Assembly: GCA_020161935.1 (NCBI GenBank)
Contig: JAIUNI010000003.1
Span: 434,001-498,000 of the forward strand
Length of the DNA stretch: 64,000 bases
Direction of reading: 5' to 3'
From: Chloroflexota bacterium
GTDB lineage: Bacteria > Chloroflexota > Anaerolineae > Aggregatilineales > Phototrophicaceae
The number at the start of each line of letters is the position of its first letter. The first letter of the stretch is position 1. The notes below the pieces were generated by a model that was not told where the DNA came from, did not search any database, and was given only the letters and a program-made list of their open reading frames with translations. Made by a program: the position numbers and the translations under genes. Of the stretch, positions 1 to 10,027 are shown piece after piece.

Positions 1-237
1 GCTTTGAATTTAAATTCCTGCCCCAAGTAGACCGTGCCGGGGCCGGGGAGATCGTTGCCTAAAATCGCCGAGATGATGCCGCCGGTCAGCATCCCGTGGG
101 CGATGCGCCTGCCAAAGCGTGTACCTGCCGCGTAGCTCTCGTCCAGATGCACGGGGTTCATATCGCCGGTCGCGGCAGCGAAGTTCGACACATCTTCGCT
201 GGTGATGGTTTTGACCCGTTCGGCGCTGTCACCGATC

Positions 238-248
<11 letters not shown>
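1..248 (-). CDS. MaoC-like (R)-specific enoyl-CoA hydratase, 3' end outside window
   Basis: This gene runs off the left edge; only about the first 82 codons are visible. The ATG lies at 248-246. Residues about 28-34 read DMNPVHLD, the D-x-N-P-x-H hydratase motif of hot-dog-fold MaoC/PhaJ proteins, followed by a GRRIAHGML segment also typical of the family. Such enzymes hydrate trans-2-enoyl-CoA to (R)-3-hydroxyacyl-CoA. The start overlaps the last 11 bases of the upstream acyl-CoA synthetase, so the two are almost certainly co-transcribed and translationally coupled. This places the pair in acyl-CoA activation and modification; the substrate chain cannot be read from the sequence. Confidence 0.85.
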
Positions 249-1779
<1,531 letters not shown>

Positions 1780-1865
1780 AATCTCACCGTTTCGTTTTTT
1801 GAACCTGTATATTCGCGGACGGCATATTGATCGGGAATAATTAAAAAATCGGTATTAGGAGATTA

Positions 1866-1898
1866 GCGAACGGCATCTGCGTAGCCTGCCGACCCTAC
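1866..1898 (-). repeat. diverged copy of the GTAGGG palindromic repeat
   Basis: Read on the minus strand this begins GTAGGGTCGGCAGG and ends in a partly complementary arm, resembling the better-preserved copy 16 bp away at 1915-1939. The spacer between the arms is longer than in the other copies, so membership of the family is tentative. Confidence 0.35.
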
Positions 1899-1914
1899 AT
1901 CTAATCATCTTGTG

Positions 1915-1939
1915 GTAGGGACGAGATACATCTCGTCCG
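1915..1939 (+). repeat. 25-bp palindromic intergenic repeat
   Basis: GTAGG is followed by the near-perfect palindrome GACGAGATACATCTCGTC and a CG end. It lies in the 228-bp gap between the acyl-CoA synthetase and the Lrp-type regulator. The same unit, with altered but still complementary stems, recurs at about 10.0, 21.3, 44.3, 54.7 and 58.4 kb. Confidence 0.8.
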
Positions 1940-2007
1940 TCTGATACCCACTTATCGAATTACTTTATTAACCATCAATATCGCGTCCGTAATTTAATGT
2001 CCAATCC

Positions 2008-2493
2008 TTATGTTTTCAACTTCAACTGCGTTGTCGATTTCATCTCGTTCAGCACCGGACTCGGCTCGATACGGTCGATTCCGGCGATAGTCATCAAATG
2101 CTCGGCGATAAAGCGGTCGAGTTCTTTCGTATCCTTAACCGCTACCTTGAGCAGTAGGTCGTGTGAGCCAGCCGTCCGGTAGCATTCCAGCACAGCGGGC
2201 AGGTTCACCACCTGCGCTTGGAAGTGGTCAAGCTGCGCTTTGGTGTGCGGCTGAATGCTGACCCGTATAAAGCACAGCAGGTCATAACCAACCGCTTCCC
2301 GGTTCAGCAGCGCCACATACTGCTGAATGATGCCCGTGCGTTCCAGCCGTTTGATGCGCTGGTGAACGGCAGGCGGCGACAGGTGTATCTTGCGTGCCAA
2401 ATCCGCCACACTGATGCGGCTGTTCATTTGCAGCTCGTCCAAAATGGCGCGATCCAACTGGTCGAAACCGCCATCGAATAACGTGTTAGGCAT
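2008..2493 (-). CDS. Lrp/AsnC family transcriptional regulator
   Basis: 161 residues from the ATG at 2493-2491. The open frame continues upstream to 2718, but that part is antisense to the hydrolase gene and has no family similarity, so I reject the longer start. Residues about 12-60 (LDRAILDELQMNSRISVADLARKIHLSPPAVHQRI, described here by its ends) form the AsnC-type winged HTH. The rest is the RAM ligand-binding domain, with the glycine-rich GSHDLLLKV segment. Lrp-family proteins sense amino acids or other small effectors and usually repress themselves. It lies 49 bp downstream of the hydrolase on the same strand and may be co-transcribed with it. Confidence 0.9.
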   Translation of the reverse strand: MPNTLFDGGFDQLDRAILDELQMNSRISVADLARKIHLSPPAVHQRIKRLERTGIIQQYVALLNREAVGYDLLCFIRVSIQPHTKAQLDHFQAQVVNLPAVLECYRTAGSHDLLLKVAVKDTKELDRFIAEHLMTIAGIDRIEPSPVLNEMKSTTQLKLKT

Positions 2494-2542
2494 AAATGGT
2501 TTGCTGTTTTCATCCTCAACGAACGACAACAGGATTGTATCA

Positions 2543-3604
2543 TCATGCCTTGAGATGCTTATGGAAGGCGCTGTTGAAGGCTTCCGGCTGCTCGATATAC
2601 GGCGTGTGACCGACGTTCGCCAGCACCACTTCCGTATATGCACCACCGTTGGCTTTGTAGTTTTCCAGCACGGCGCGGGTTTGCCCGACCATCGGCTGCG
2701 ATGGGAACACCTCGGCACCGGGCCAGCCGGGGACAGCGCCTAAAGCACCGAGCGTACCGAGATCGAACAGCGATTGGTCGCCGACGATTTGGTCACTGTC
2801 ACCACGAACCCAGAGGATGCGCGGCTTGGAACTGATCTTCCAGATGCGGCTGACATCACCGGTGTACTTGGGCGAAAGGGCGTTGGCAGGGCCGTAAACA
2901 CCGGGGGCGACGTTCGGCCAATTCGCCGAAGGGGTCATATCACCGGGGTATTCCTGTGGGCCAACGTGTTCCGAAAGCAGCGAGGACAGCAGTTCTTCTT
3001 CACGGGCGGCCTTGAAGGGCGGCTTCCAGTAGAAGCTGTTCATGACGATGCGCGGCGAGGCTTGCGGGTTATCGACACCACGTTCACCAGCAGCCATCAA
3101 TTGGGTGAAGTTGGCGTTGACCGTGCCACCACCGGAACCGGCAAAGTCGTCGTAGTTCGGTGTGCCGTGAACGTCTTTTGTACCGCCGAAGCCGTAGGGC
3201 GAACCGGGTGCTGCCAGCGTGACACTGAGGAAGCGTTCGGGGTGGTCAGACAGCAGCCGCCAGATGACAGAACCACCCATCGAGTGACCGACGACATGCG
3301 CTTTATCAATGCCGAGTGTATCAAGCAGGGCGATGGCATCGTCGGCAAAATCACCCATGCCGCGGGTGGCATCAATCTTTTTGGCGCGGTCAGCATCACC
3401 ATAGCCACGTTGGTCAGGGGCGATGCCGCGAAAGCCTTCCGGCAGGGCGAGCATCACTTCTTCCCAATAGGTGGCGGATGAAGCGTTGCCGTGCAGGAAC
3501 AGGACGGGCGTGGCGGTGTCGTTACCGCTGAGGAGGACGCGGGTGGTGAGCCGGGGTGTCGTAATGGTTTTTGAAGTAATACCCGGCAAAGTCTGAATAG
3601 TCAT
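2543..3604 (-). CDS. alpha/beta hydrolase
   Basis: 353 residues from the ATG at 3604-3602, which has a GAGG ribosome-binding site 8 nt upstream. The longer frame to 3706 lacks this. VLFLHGN near residue 35 supplies the oxyanion-hole segment, GHSMGGS near 107 is the nucleophile elbow, the acid is probably in WVRGDSD near 272, and the histidine is in ANVGHTPY near the end. This is the epoxide hydrolase/haloperoxidase-like branch of the fold. There is no convincing signal peptide. The substrate is unknown. It is divergent from the ketoacyl-synthase-like gene across a 199-bp gap that probably holds both promoters. Confidence 0.9.
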   Translation of the reverse strand: MTIQTLPGITSKTITTPRLTTRVLLSGNDTATPVLFLHGNASSATYWEEVMLALPEGFRGIAPDQRGYGDADRAKKIDATRGMGDFADDAIALLDTLGIDKAHVVGHSMGGSVIWRLLSDHPERFLSVTLAAPGSPYGFGGTKDVHGTPNYDDFAGSGGGTVNANFTQLMAAGERGVDNPQASPRIVMNSFYWKPPFKAAREEELLSSLLSEHVGPQEYPGDMTPSANWPNVAPGVYGPANALSPKYTGDVSRIWKISSKPRILWVRGDSDQIVGDQSLFDLGTLGALGAVPGWPGAEVFPSQPMVGQTRAVLENYKANGGAYTEVVLANVGHTPYIEQPEAFNSAFHKHLKA

Positions 3605-3803
3605 CAATAAAACCTCACAATATTTAAATTTATTAGGTTGCATTGTATGTGGGCTGCGGCGCGAATGCTGTAAACAAGAAAGAAAATAACTTCCCAAAAG
3701 CCACATAACTCATTTTCGTTTGCGGATATGCCTCTAAAATGCGGTATACACGGGCTAAATGGTGCTTATTGCCAAAATGTTTGTTAGACAAAAGGAATTA
3801 CGG

Positions 3804-4808
3804 ATGTCCATTCCAATTGGCATTGTGGGTACAGGGACATATTTTCCAGAGGCCGTCCAAACGGCGGCGGATCTGGTCGAGCTAACCGGCATACCGGAAG
3901 CCGTTCTGCGTGAGAAGATGGGCATCCGGCAGCGGCATGTGGCGACGGCGGCGGACAGTGTAACGACAATGGCGACGTTAGCTGCCCGAAAAGCGATTGC
4001 GGCAGCGGGTGTATCGGCAACAGAAATCAAACTGGTGATTTCACATGGCAGCGAACATAAAGACCATCTGGTGTGGAATGCGGCTTCCAAGATTCAGCAC
4101 AACATCGGGGCGACGAATGCCTATGCCTTCGAGATGTACGCCTTGTGTGCCGGTTCACCGATTGCGATGCACATGGCGCAGGGCATGATGCAGAGCGATC
4201 CTCGGTTGGAATATGTGCTGCTGGCAGCAGGAAGCCGTGAAAATGACCTCATCAACTTCCGAAATGAACGGTCACGGTTCATGTTCAACTTCGGTGCGGG
4301 TGGCGGGGCGATGCTGCTCAAACGAAACGCCACAGCCAATCTGATCCTCGGTTCGGCGGCGATTACTGACGGCAGCTTGTCCGAGTCGGTCATCCTGACG
4401 GAAGCGGCGGTTGGTGATGAGGCGGCAGTCATCGGAGAACTGCGAGGGCGGCTGGATGTGACCGATCCGAACTACATGGCGGAACGGTTGGGGGCGGTGT
4501 CGTTGGAGAACTTCGTCAAGGTGATCCGTGAGGCCGTTGAGGTCGGCGGGGCAAGTTTGAGCGATGTGAAGTTCTTGGGCATAACCCATATGAAGAAGTC
4601 CTTCTACCTGCAAATCTTAGAAGCGGTGGGCTTAACGGCTGACCAATCGGTGTACCTTGAGGACTACGGGCATATCCAGAGTGTCGACCAAGTGCTGGCG
4701 TTAGAGTTGGGCTTGGCACAGGGCAAAATCCAACCGGGGGATTTGATCGTGCTGGCGGGTGCGGGAACCGGTTATACATGGAGTGCGGTATCCGTTCGGT
4801 GGGGATAA
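3804..4808 (+). CDS. 3-oxoacyl-ACP synthase III-like condensing enzyme with altered triad
   Basis: 334 residues from the ATG at 3804, preceded by AAAGGAA; an upstream in-frame start at 3759 has no ribosome-binding site. The thiolase-fold signature is clear: IGIVGTGTYFPE at the N-terminus, Cys115 in YALCAGSP, and His262 in ITHMKKSF. Where FabH carries the third catalytic residue (YGN-TS), this protein reads YGHIQS, so Asn appears replaced by His290. Standard FabH condenses acetyl-CoA with malonyl-ACP. Neighbouring acyl-CoA synthetases and a MaoC hydratase suggest an acyl-CoA-related role, but not housekeeping fatty-acid initiation. Thioester hydrolysis or head-to-head condensation are alternatives. 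Confidence 0.85.
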   Translation: MSIPIGIVGTGTYFPEAVQTAADLVELTGIPEAVLREKMGIRQRHVATAADSVTTMATLAARKAIAAAGVSATEIKLVISHGSEHKDHLVWNAASKIQHNIGATNAYAFEMYALCAGSPIAMHMAQGMMQSDPRLEYVLLAAGSRENDLINFRNERSRFMFNFGAGGGAMLLKRNATANLILGSAAITDGSLSESVILTEAAVGDEAAVIGELRGRLDVTDPNYMAERLGAVSLENFVKVIREAVEVGGASLSDVKFLGITHMKKSFYLQILEAVGLTADQSVYLEDYGHIQSVDQVLALELGLAQGKIQPGDLIVLAGAGTGYTWSAVSVRWG

Positions 4809-5048
4809 AAGTTACCTGTTTTACAGGCAATAACAGGTGGTCAGACCCTTTTTGACCCCGATTTATGAAGACGCGGTTAGGAATGCTAAACCATTTTCTA
4901 ACCCGCCAGCTTTCCTACTGCGGGATGTCATGTGTATTTAATGACACAGCTACGACGATAGTCTGAGGCAAGCCGTTAAAAATCCTTTAAACTCATAGGC
5001 GGCTGTCCTCGCTTAAGATAATATTGCAGATTTTATTGGAGTATACAT

Positions 5049-6599
5049 ATGATTTTAGCGTCTGACTGGATTGCCTTCCACGCCGACCGAACACCGGATA
5101 AGCTGGCGATGATCGACCAGCACACGGGGCGGCGCTTCACGTATGCCGAGTTTAACGACCGCAGCGCACGGCTGGCGGGCTATCTGCGCGACGTGTGGGA
5201 GGTACAGGCAGGCGACCGTGTGGCGATCCTCGCCAAGAACTCGACCGACTTTTTCGAGTTCCAGTTCGCGTGTATCAAGCTGGGCGCGATGATGCTCCCG
5301 CTCAACTGGCGGCTGGCTGACCCTGAACTGCTGTTCATCCTGAACGATGCCGAGGTAAAGGGCATCATCTACGACACCGACTTCGCGCCCCGTATGCCGC
5401 ACTTGCTGCGGCAGTCAACGGTGGCCTACAGCCTGTACATCCACGATGGGAAAGCACCTGTCGAAATGGGTGCGCCGCTGTACGAGCAGGCCATCGCCTA
5501 CGCGGTGACGCATGTGGCGATGAACCCGCAAACCACCCACGACACGCCGCTGATGATTATGTACACGGCAGGGACGACCGGACACCCGAAAGGTGTGATT
5601 ATCACGCACGGGATGTTCTTCTATAACGCGGTCAACATCACCATTCCCACCGGCCTCAACTGCAACAGCGTCCATTACTGCGTGCTGCCGACCTTCCACA
5701 TCGGCGGCTTGAACCTGTACGCCAACCCGATCTTCCACCTCGGCGGCACGGCGATTATCGCGCGGCAGTTCGACGCGGGGCTGACGCTCCAAACCCTCTC
5801 CGACCCCCAACTGGGCGTAACCCACTTCTTCGGCGTACCTTCCATCTACCTATTTATGAGCCAGCACCCCGACTTCGACGCGACCGACCTCAGCCGCATC
5901 CAATCGTGGGGCTGCGGCGGCTCACCGATGCCGGTGGCGCTGCTGGAGCAGTACGCGGCGCGGGACATCATCGTGCAGCTCGGCTTCGGCATGACGGAAA
6001 CCAGCCCGACTGTATTCCTGATCGACAAAATCCGTTCGCTCAAGAAGCCGGATTCGGTGGGCAAGGCGCTGCCGCATACCCGCGTGCGCGTGGTGAACGA
6101 GGCGTTCGAGGACGTGAAACCGGGTGAAGTCGGCGAGGTGGTCATCAGCGGGCCGAACATCACCCCCGGCTACTGGAAGCGACCCGATGCTGACGCGAGC
6201 AGCTTCACCATCGACCAACACGGCAACCGCTGGCTGCACTCCGGCGACGCGGGCAAGGTGGATGAGGACGGCTGCATCTACATCGTTGACCGCTACAAAG
6301 ATATGTACATCAGCGGTGGGGAGAATGTGTATCCCGCTGAGATTGAGCAGGTGATCTTTGACATCGCAGGCGTGGCGGATGTGGCGGTGATCGGTGCGCC
6401 TGATGAGAAGTGGGGCGAATGCGGCCTCGCGTTCGTCGTCCTCAAGCCGGATTACGACCTGCTGCCAGAGTATATCATCGCCTACTGCCGCCAGAACCTC
6501 GCCAAGTTCAAAGTGCCTGCATCGGTGCGCTTCATCGACAGCCTACCCCGCAACGCAGCCGGTAAGGTACTCAAGCGCGAGTTGAAGGGCTGGGTGTAG
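5049..6599 (+). CDS. AMP-forming acyl-CoA synthetase (class I adenylate-forming)
   Basis: 516 residues; the ATG follows TTGGAGTATAC. The canonical P-loop YTAGTTGHPKG lies near residue 179, GMTETSP near 315, VDRYKDMYISGGENVYP near 416 and the catalytic lysine in NAAGKVLKREL at the C-terminus. It is similar in layout to the synthetase at 238-1779 but clearly divergent, so the two are paralogues rather than a recent duplication. It should form an acyl-CoA via acyl-AMP in the cytosol. A 240-bp gap separates it from the ketoacyl-synthase-like gene on the same strand, so a shared transcript is possible but not shown. Confidence 0.93.
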   Translation: MILASDWIAFHADRTPDKLAMIDQHTGRRFTYAEFNDRSARLAGYLRDVWEVQAGDRVAILAKNSTDFFEFQFACIKLGAMMLPLNWRLADPELLFILNDAEVKGIIYDTDFAPRMPHLLRQSTVAYSLYIHDGKAPVEMGAPLYEQAIAYAVTHVAMNPQTTHDTPLMIMYTAGTTGHPKGVIITHGMFFYNAVNITIPTGLNCNSVHYCVLPTFHIGGLNLYANPIFHLGGTAIIARQFDAGLTLQTLSDPQLGVTHFFGVPSIYLFMSQHPDFDATDLSRIQSWGCGGSPMPVALLEQYAARDIIVQLGFGMTETSPTVFLIDKIRSLKKPDSVGKALPHTRVRVVNEAFEDVKPGEVGEVVISGPNITPGYWKRPDADASSFTIDQHGNRWLHSGDAGKVDEDGCIYIVDRYKDMYISGGENVYPAEIEQVIFDIAGVADVAVIGAPDEKWGECGLAFVVLKPDYDLLPEYIIAYCRQNLAKFKVPASVRFIDSLPRNAAGKVLKRELKGWV

Positions 6600-6650
6600 A
6601 ACTCCCTCCTCAATACCTGCTATACTGTCAGCAAGTGAAAGGCGAGGCTG

Positions 6651-7169
6651 ATGTTCATCCAAAAGGAAATGACACCCGAAGCATTTTTGACATTTGCCGA
6701 ACAGCACCCGGATAAGCGCTTTGACTTCATTGATGGGGAGATTGTGGAAGTGTCGCCGAAACCTATTCACGGACGGAAGCAGGTGCTTATCGGTGCGGCA
6801 CTTGAACGCTATCTGCAAGATCATCCTGAGTTGGGCGTTGCTTACAGCGAAGTGCTGCATGTGTTGGACGGTGAAAAGTTTATGCCGGATGTTTGCGTGA
6901 ATGTGGAGAGCAGCGCCGATTACCTCACCACGCCGCCGATTTTTGCCGTTGAAATTCGCTCGGACAGCCAAAGCCGCGAATCGCAGCGGCGAAAGATGCG
7001 GGCCTATATCGCGCATGGGGTAAAGATGGGTGTGTTGGTACTGCCCGGTGAAGCGATTGAAGTCTACGAGCCGGGGCAAAGTGTGCGCGTCCTCACAGCG
7101 GAAGATACACTCGAAGGCGGTGATGTGCTGCCGGGGTTCGAGCTGCCGCTGGATAAAATCCTGCCATAA
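6651..7169 (+). CDS. Uma2 family (DUF820) PD-(D/E)XK-fold protein
   Basis: 172 residues, the usual size for Uma2 proteins. The N-terminus carries the family start (TPEAFLTFAEQHPDKRFDFI, then DGEIVEVSP near residue 35). The nuclease-fold core is visible as MPDVCV near 80 and the FAVEIRSDSQS strand near 100, equivalent to the usual VEVLSPSD motif. The family has a restriction-endonuclease fold and is expanded in Chloroflexota and Cyanobacteria; the cellular role is not established. GGCGAGG precedes the ATG by a few bases. It sits 19 bp upstream of a phosphotransferase gene. Confidence 0.85.
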   Translation: MFIQKEMTPEAFLTFAEQHPDKRFDFIDGEIVEVSPKPIHGRKQVLIGAALERYLQDHPELGVAYSEVLHVLDGEKFMPDVCVNVESSADYLTTPPIFAVEIRSDSQSRESQRRKMRAYIAHGVKMGVLVLPGEAIEVYEPGQSVRVLTAEDTLEGGDVLPGFELPLDKILP

Positions 7170-7188
7170 TCATCACACAAATAAAATA

Positions 7189-8133
7189 ATGAACGACATC
7201 ACCGCTCAGCTATCCCCCGAAGTCTTGCAAGCCATTTGCACCGCGCACGGGCTGGGCAAAATCGAGCGTTTGGAGCAGCCCGCGCAGGGCAACATCAACC
7301 GCTGCTTTTTGGTCAACGATGCCTATGTGCTGCGCTTCGATGTGCTGGATTGGGGCGGAGCCAACCGCTATGCCGGTGAGAAGTGGGCATATGACCTACT
7401 CGGCAAAACCGATGTGCCGGTCTCGCGGGTCATCGCGCTCGAGACGGGCAAAACCCTCGCACCCTACGACTACCTGATTCTGACGAAAATGCCGGGAGAA
7501 ACCATCAGCACCAGCGCCGCCGATCTGCCCCCAGCCGACCGCACCGCTATCGGTTACAGCGCGGGGCAGTACCTTGCGACCCTGCATAACCACACCTTCC
7601 CCCAGTTCGGCCTGCTCTACAACATCCTCGCGGGTAAGCCGCAGCCGGATTGGGCAGCCTATGTGGCTGACCACTTTCGCTATTATCTGGGGCAGGTTCA
7701 GGCGCTCGGTCTTTTATCTGCCGATGTGATGAGGCGGATTGATGCACTCTTAGTACGGATGCAGCCCTTGTTGGCGGCGGTGCGGCAGGGCGTTTTCATT
7801 CACGGCGATTATCACTTCCTCAACCTCTTACAGCAGGACGGCAGGGTGAGCGCCGTGCTGGACTTCGACTGGGCAGCGTCCGGCGACCCCTCGTGGGATT
7901 TCCGCATCGACCGGCAGATCGAATCCGAAGTCTCCGGCAGCCGCGAGGCCTTCTACGCGGGCTACACCAGCCGCCGTGCGCTGCCTGATGGGCATTGGGA
8001 GCGCGTGTCGCTCTACCGGATTGGTTTGTACCTCGATTTTCTAGAGATGGCGGTGGGGGATACAAATGAGCTTGCGCTGCTGATGCCGCTCTTGCTGAAC
8101 GAGATGGACTGGCTGGAAGCCCACATCCCGTAG
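7189..8133 (+). CDS. APH/choline-kinase-like phosphotransferase family protein
   Basis: 314 residues from the ATG at 7189. The open frame begins at 7030 but that part overlaps the Uma2 gene. The kinase-like core is visible: a nucleotide-binding start (GNINRCFLVNDAYVLRF near residue 30), catalytic loop HGDYHFLNLL near 205, and the metal-binding LDFDWAASGDPSWDF near 224. Such proteins phosphorylate small molecules (aminoglycosides, choline, hydroxylated metabolites); substrate unknown. No good ribosome-binding site precedes the ATG, so translation may depend on the Uma2 gene 19 bp upstream. Confidence 0.85.
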   Translation: MNDITAQLSPEVLQAICTAHGLGKIERLEQPAQGNINRCFLVNDAYVLRFDVLDWGGANRYAGEKWAYDLLGKTDVPVSRVIALETGKTLAPYDYLILTKMPGETISTSAADLPPADRTAIGYSAGQYLATLHNHTFPQFGLLYNILAGKPQPDWAAYVADHFRYYLGQVQALGLLSADVMRRIDALLVRMQPLLAAVRQGVFIHGDYHFLNLLQQDGRVSAVLDFDWAASGDPSWDFRIDRQIESEVSGSREAFYAGYTSRRALPDGHWERVSLYRIGLYLDFLEMAVGDTNELALLMPLLLNEMDWLEAHIP

Positions 8134-8184
8134 CGACAGCCTTTGTCCTATTCATGACCGGACAGTCCATTTGCCGCGTGCGGG

Positions 8185-8589
8185 TCAGGCGCTTGAACGA
8201 AGGGCTTCCGGCTGATTTCTTTCGATAATCGCGGCTGCTTCCTCGTAATTCTTGGCGTAGTAAATAACCCATTCACCGGGTTTGTGCGGGTAAATTTTCC
8301 GGTAGACCATGATAAAACTACGGATAAATATATTCAGCCCAATCATCACCATGAGACCCATATTCGGGTGGGGTTTGCGGGCGATATTCTGCACGGCGCT
8401 CATAAATCCTTCGGGCATCATTTTGCTGGTGCGAATGTCCAGCAGCACATGCACGGGATGATCGACCTCATCCATCAAACCTTTGATGACAAGATCAACA
8501 TCATAAAACTCTTCCAGAGTCCAACGGATGTCAAAAGTCAGGGCAATTTCACGTTTGGCTTCGTTGTTCCATGCGGCTTTAATAGGCAC
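8185..8589 (-). CDS. small SpoIIAA/STAS-like protein
   Basis: 134 residues, soluble. The protein opens MPIKAAWNNEAKREIALTF, continues with RWTLEEFYDVD near 23 and VHVLLDIRTSKMMPEGF near 46, and ends with an NYEEAAAIIERNQ helix. This is the pattern of short Chloroflexota proteins with an SpoIIAA/STAS-like fold that start MPI(V)xxxWDN. The role is unknown; related folds act as anti-sigma antagonists or lipid/nucleotide-binding modules. It is convergent with the phosphotransferase gene. A decayed relative appears at 25532-25715. Confidence 0.6.
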   Translation of the reverse strand: MPIKAAWNNEAKREIALTFDIRWTLEEFYDVDLVIKGLMDEVDHPVHVLLDIRTSKMMPEGFMSAVQNIARKPHPNMGLMVMIGLNIFIRSFIMVYRKIYPHKPGEWVIYYAKNYEEAAAIIERNQPEALRSSA

Positions 8590-8864
8590 GAGATTTTCCT
8601 CACTAACACAGGCAGCAATGCATCATAAATAGCGTGTTGTAATACTTTGTAATCTTAGTATACAGCCCTATTCGGTAGGTTGATATGATGAAAAGTGAAA
8701 AATTTGTAAAATTAATATTAAATAAAATAAATCATTCCCAAATGGAACGATCTCGCTGTGCGCTTCTTGTTCCGGCTGTTGGCTGCGATTTTCGCATTCA
8801 GGTGCTTTACTGACTATCATCTATAGGCATAATCTTATTTCCGCTTTGATAGAGGACTCAAAAA

Positions 8865-9902
8865 ATGAAAATGACCATGCGCTGGTTTGGTGAGCAGGAT
8901 ACGATTACGCTGGAACAGATCGCCCAGATTCCGATTATGCGTGGCATCGTCGGCACGTTTGAGGGCAAGGGTGGCGATGTGGTGTGGACGGAAGCCGACT
9001 TCCGCGCGATGAAGGCCAACATCGAGTCGCACGGCTTGAGCCTCGATGTCATCGAGAGTATTCCGGTAGCGGAGGCCATCAAAAAAGGCACGCCGGAACG
9101 CGATGCACTGATCGACATTTTCTGCGAGAGTGTACGGAATATGGGCAAGGCCGGCATTCCGGTGCTGTGCTACAACTTCATGCCGGTGTTCGACTGGATG
9201 CGTACCAACCTGCACCATGAATTTCCCGATGGCTCAACCGCAACCGCCTACGACCATCAGGCGATGCTGGACTACGACCTCTCGCGCGGGTTAGAGGCGC
9301 GGGTGGCGTGGGCGCGGGGTTACAGCGGCGACGAACTAAACGCCATCTTCAACGAGTATAAGGCGCTTGACGAGGAAGGGCTGTTTCAGAACTTCGCTTA
9401 TTTCCTACGGCGGGTGGTTCCGGTGGCGCAGGAAGCCGGTGTGTTCATGGCGCTGCATCCCGACGACCCGCCGTGGCCGATCTTCGGATTACCGCGTATC
9501 GTGCGCGACGCGGCGACCATCCAGCGCATTCTGGATGTGGTGGACAGCCCCCACAACGGTCTGACGTTCTGCACGGGGTCGTTGGGCGCGTTGGCGGCGA
9601 ACGATTTACCGGCGATGGTGCGGCAGTTCGCGGGGCGTATCAACTTCGCTCACCTGCGTAACGTCGAACTCACGGGCGACAAGAGCTTTGTCGAGGTGGC
9701 GCATACTTCGGCGGCGGGGAATGTGGATATGCCGACCGTCATCCAAGCGTTGATCGACATCGGCTTCACCGGCCCGGTGCGCCCCGACCACGGGCGCATG
9801 ATCTGGGGCGAAACCGGGCGCATCGGCTACGGTCTCTACGACCGTGCGCTGGCGGCGATGTACCTGCACGGCGTATGGCAGGGGTTGAAGCATCAGGGGT
9901 AG
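8865..9902 (+). CDS. uxuA: mannonate dehydratase
   Basis: 345 residues, normal for UxuA. It dehydrates D-mannonate to 2-keto-3-deoxygluconate in the cytosol, a step in glucuronate breakdown. Diagnostic segments in order are MRWFGEQDTITLEQI at the N-terminus, GIPVLCYNFMPVFDWMRT near 105, ALHPDDPPWPIFGLPR near 200, FCTGSLGA near 243, HLRNVE near 271 and RPDHGRMIWGE near 306, with the His/Cys/Asp metal ligands expected for the family. A ribosome-binding site (AGAGGA) precedes the ATG. No other glucuronate genes flank it, so it is an isolated pathway member here. Confidence 0.95.
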   Translation: MKMTMRWFGEQDTITLEQIAQIPIMRGIVGTFEGKGGDVVWTEADFRAMKANIESHGLSLDVIESIPVAEAIKKGTPERDALIDIFCESVRNMGKAGIPVLCYNFMPVFDWMRTNLHHEFPDGSTATAYDHQAMLDYDLSRGLEARVAWARGYSGDELNAIFNEYKALDEEGLFQNFAYFLRRVVPVAQEAGVFMALHPDDPPWPIFGLPRIVRDAATIQRILDVVDSPHNGLTFCTGSLGALAANDLPAMVRQFAGRINFAHLRNVELTGDKSFVEVAHTSAAGNVDMPTVIQALIDIGFTGPVRPDHGRMIWGETGRIGYGLYDRALAAMYLHGVWQGLKHQG

Positions 9903-9941
9903 ATGGAGCGCGGTGTCTCCATTTTTCGGTGGAGTAGGTAA

Positions 9942-10005
9942 CGGACGGCCTGTCTGCTGTCCCTACGAAAATTCAATTGTGTAGGGACGCGATACCTCTC
10001 GTCCG
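9942..10005. repeat. inverted dimer of the GTAGGG palindromic repeat
   Basis: Two units lie back to back: a minus-strand copy at 9942-9966 (GTAGGGACAGCAGACAGG on the minus strand) and a plus-strand copy at 9981-10005 (GTAGGGACGCGATACCTC), with 14 bp between the GTAGGG ends. The pair sits between convergent uxuA and the EamA transporter. The same inverted arrangement with a 14-bp spacer occurs at 58413-58476. Confidence 0.8.
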
Positions 10006-10027
10006 TTACCCCATTTAACCTACAAAC

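Noticed and set aside
2494..2718. N-terminal extension of the Lrp/AsnC protein
   Set aside because: The extra 75 residues are antisense to the hydrolase gene and unlike Lrp. The ATG at 2493 gives the standard family length.
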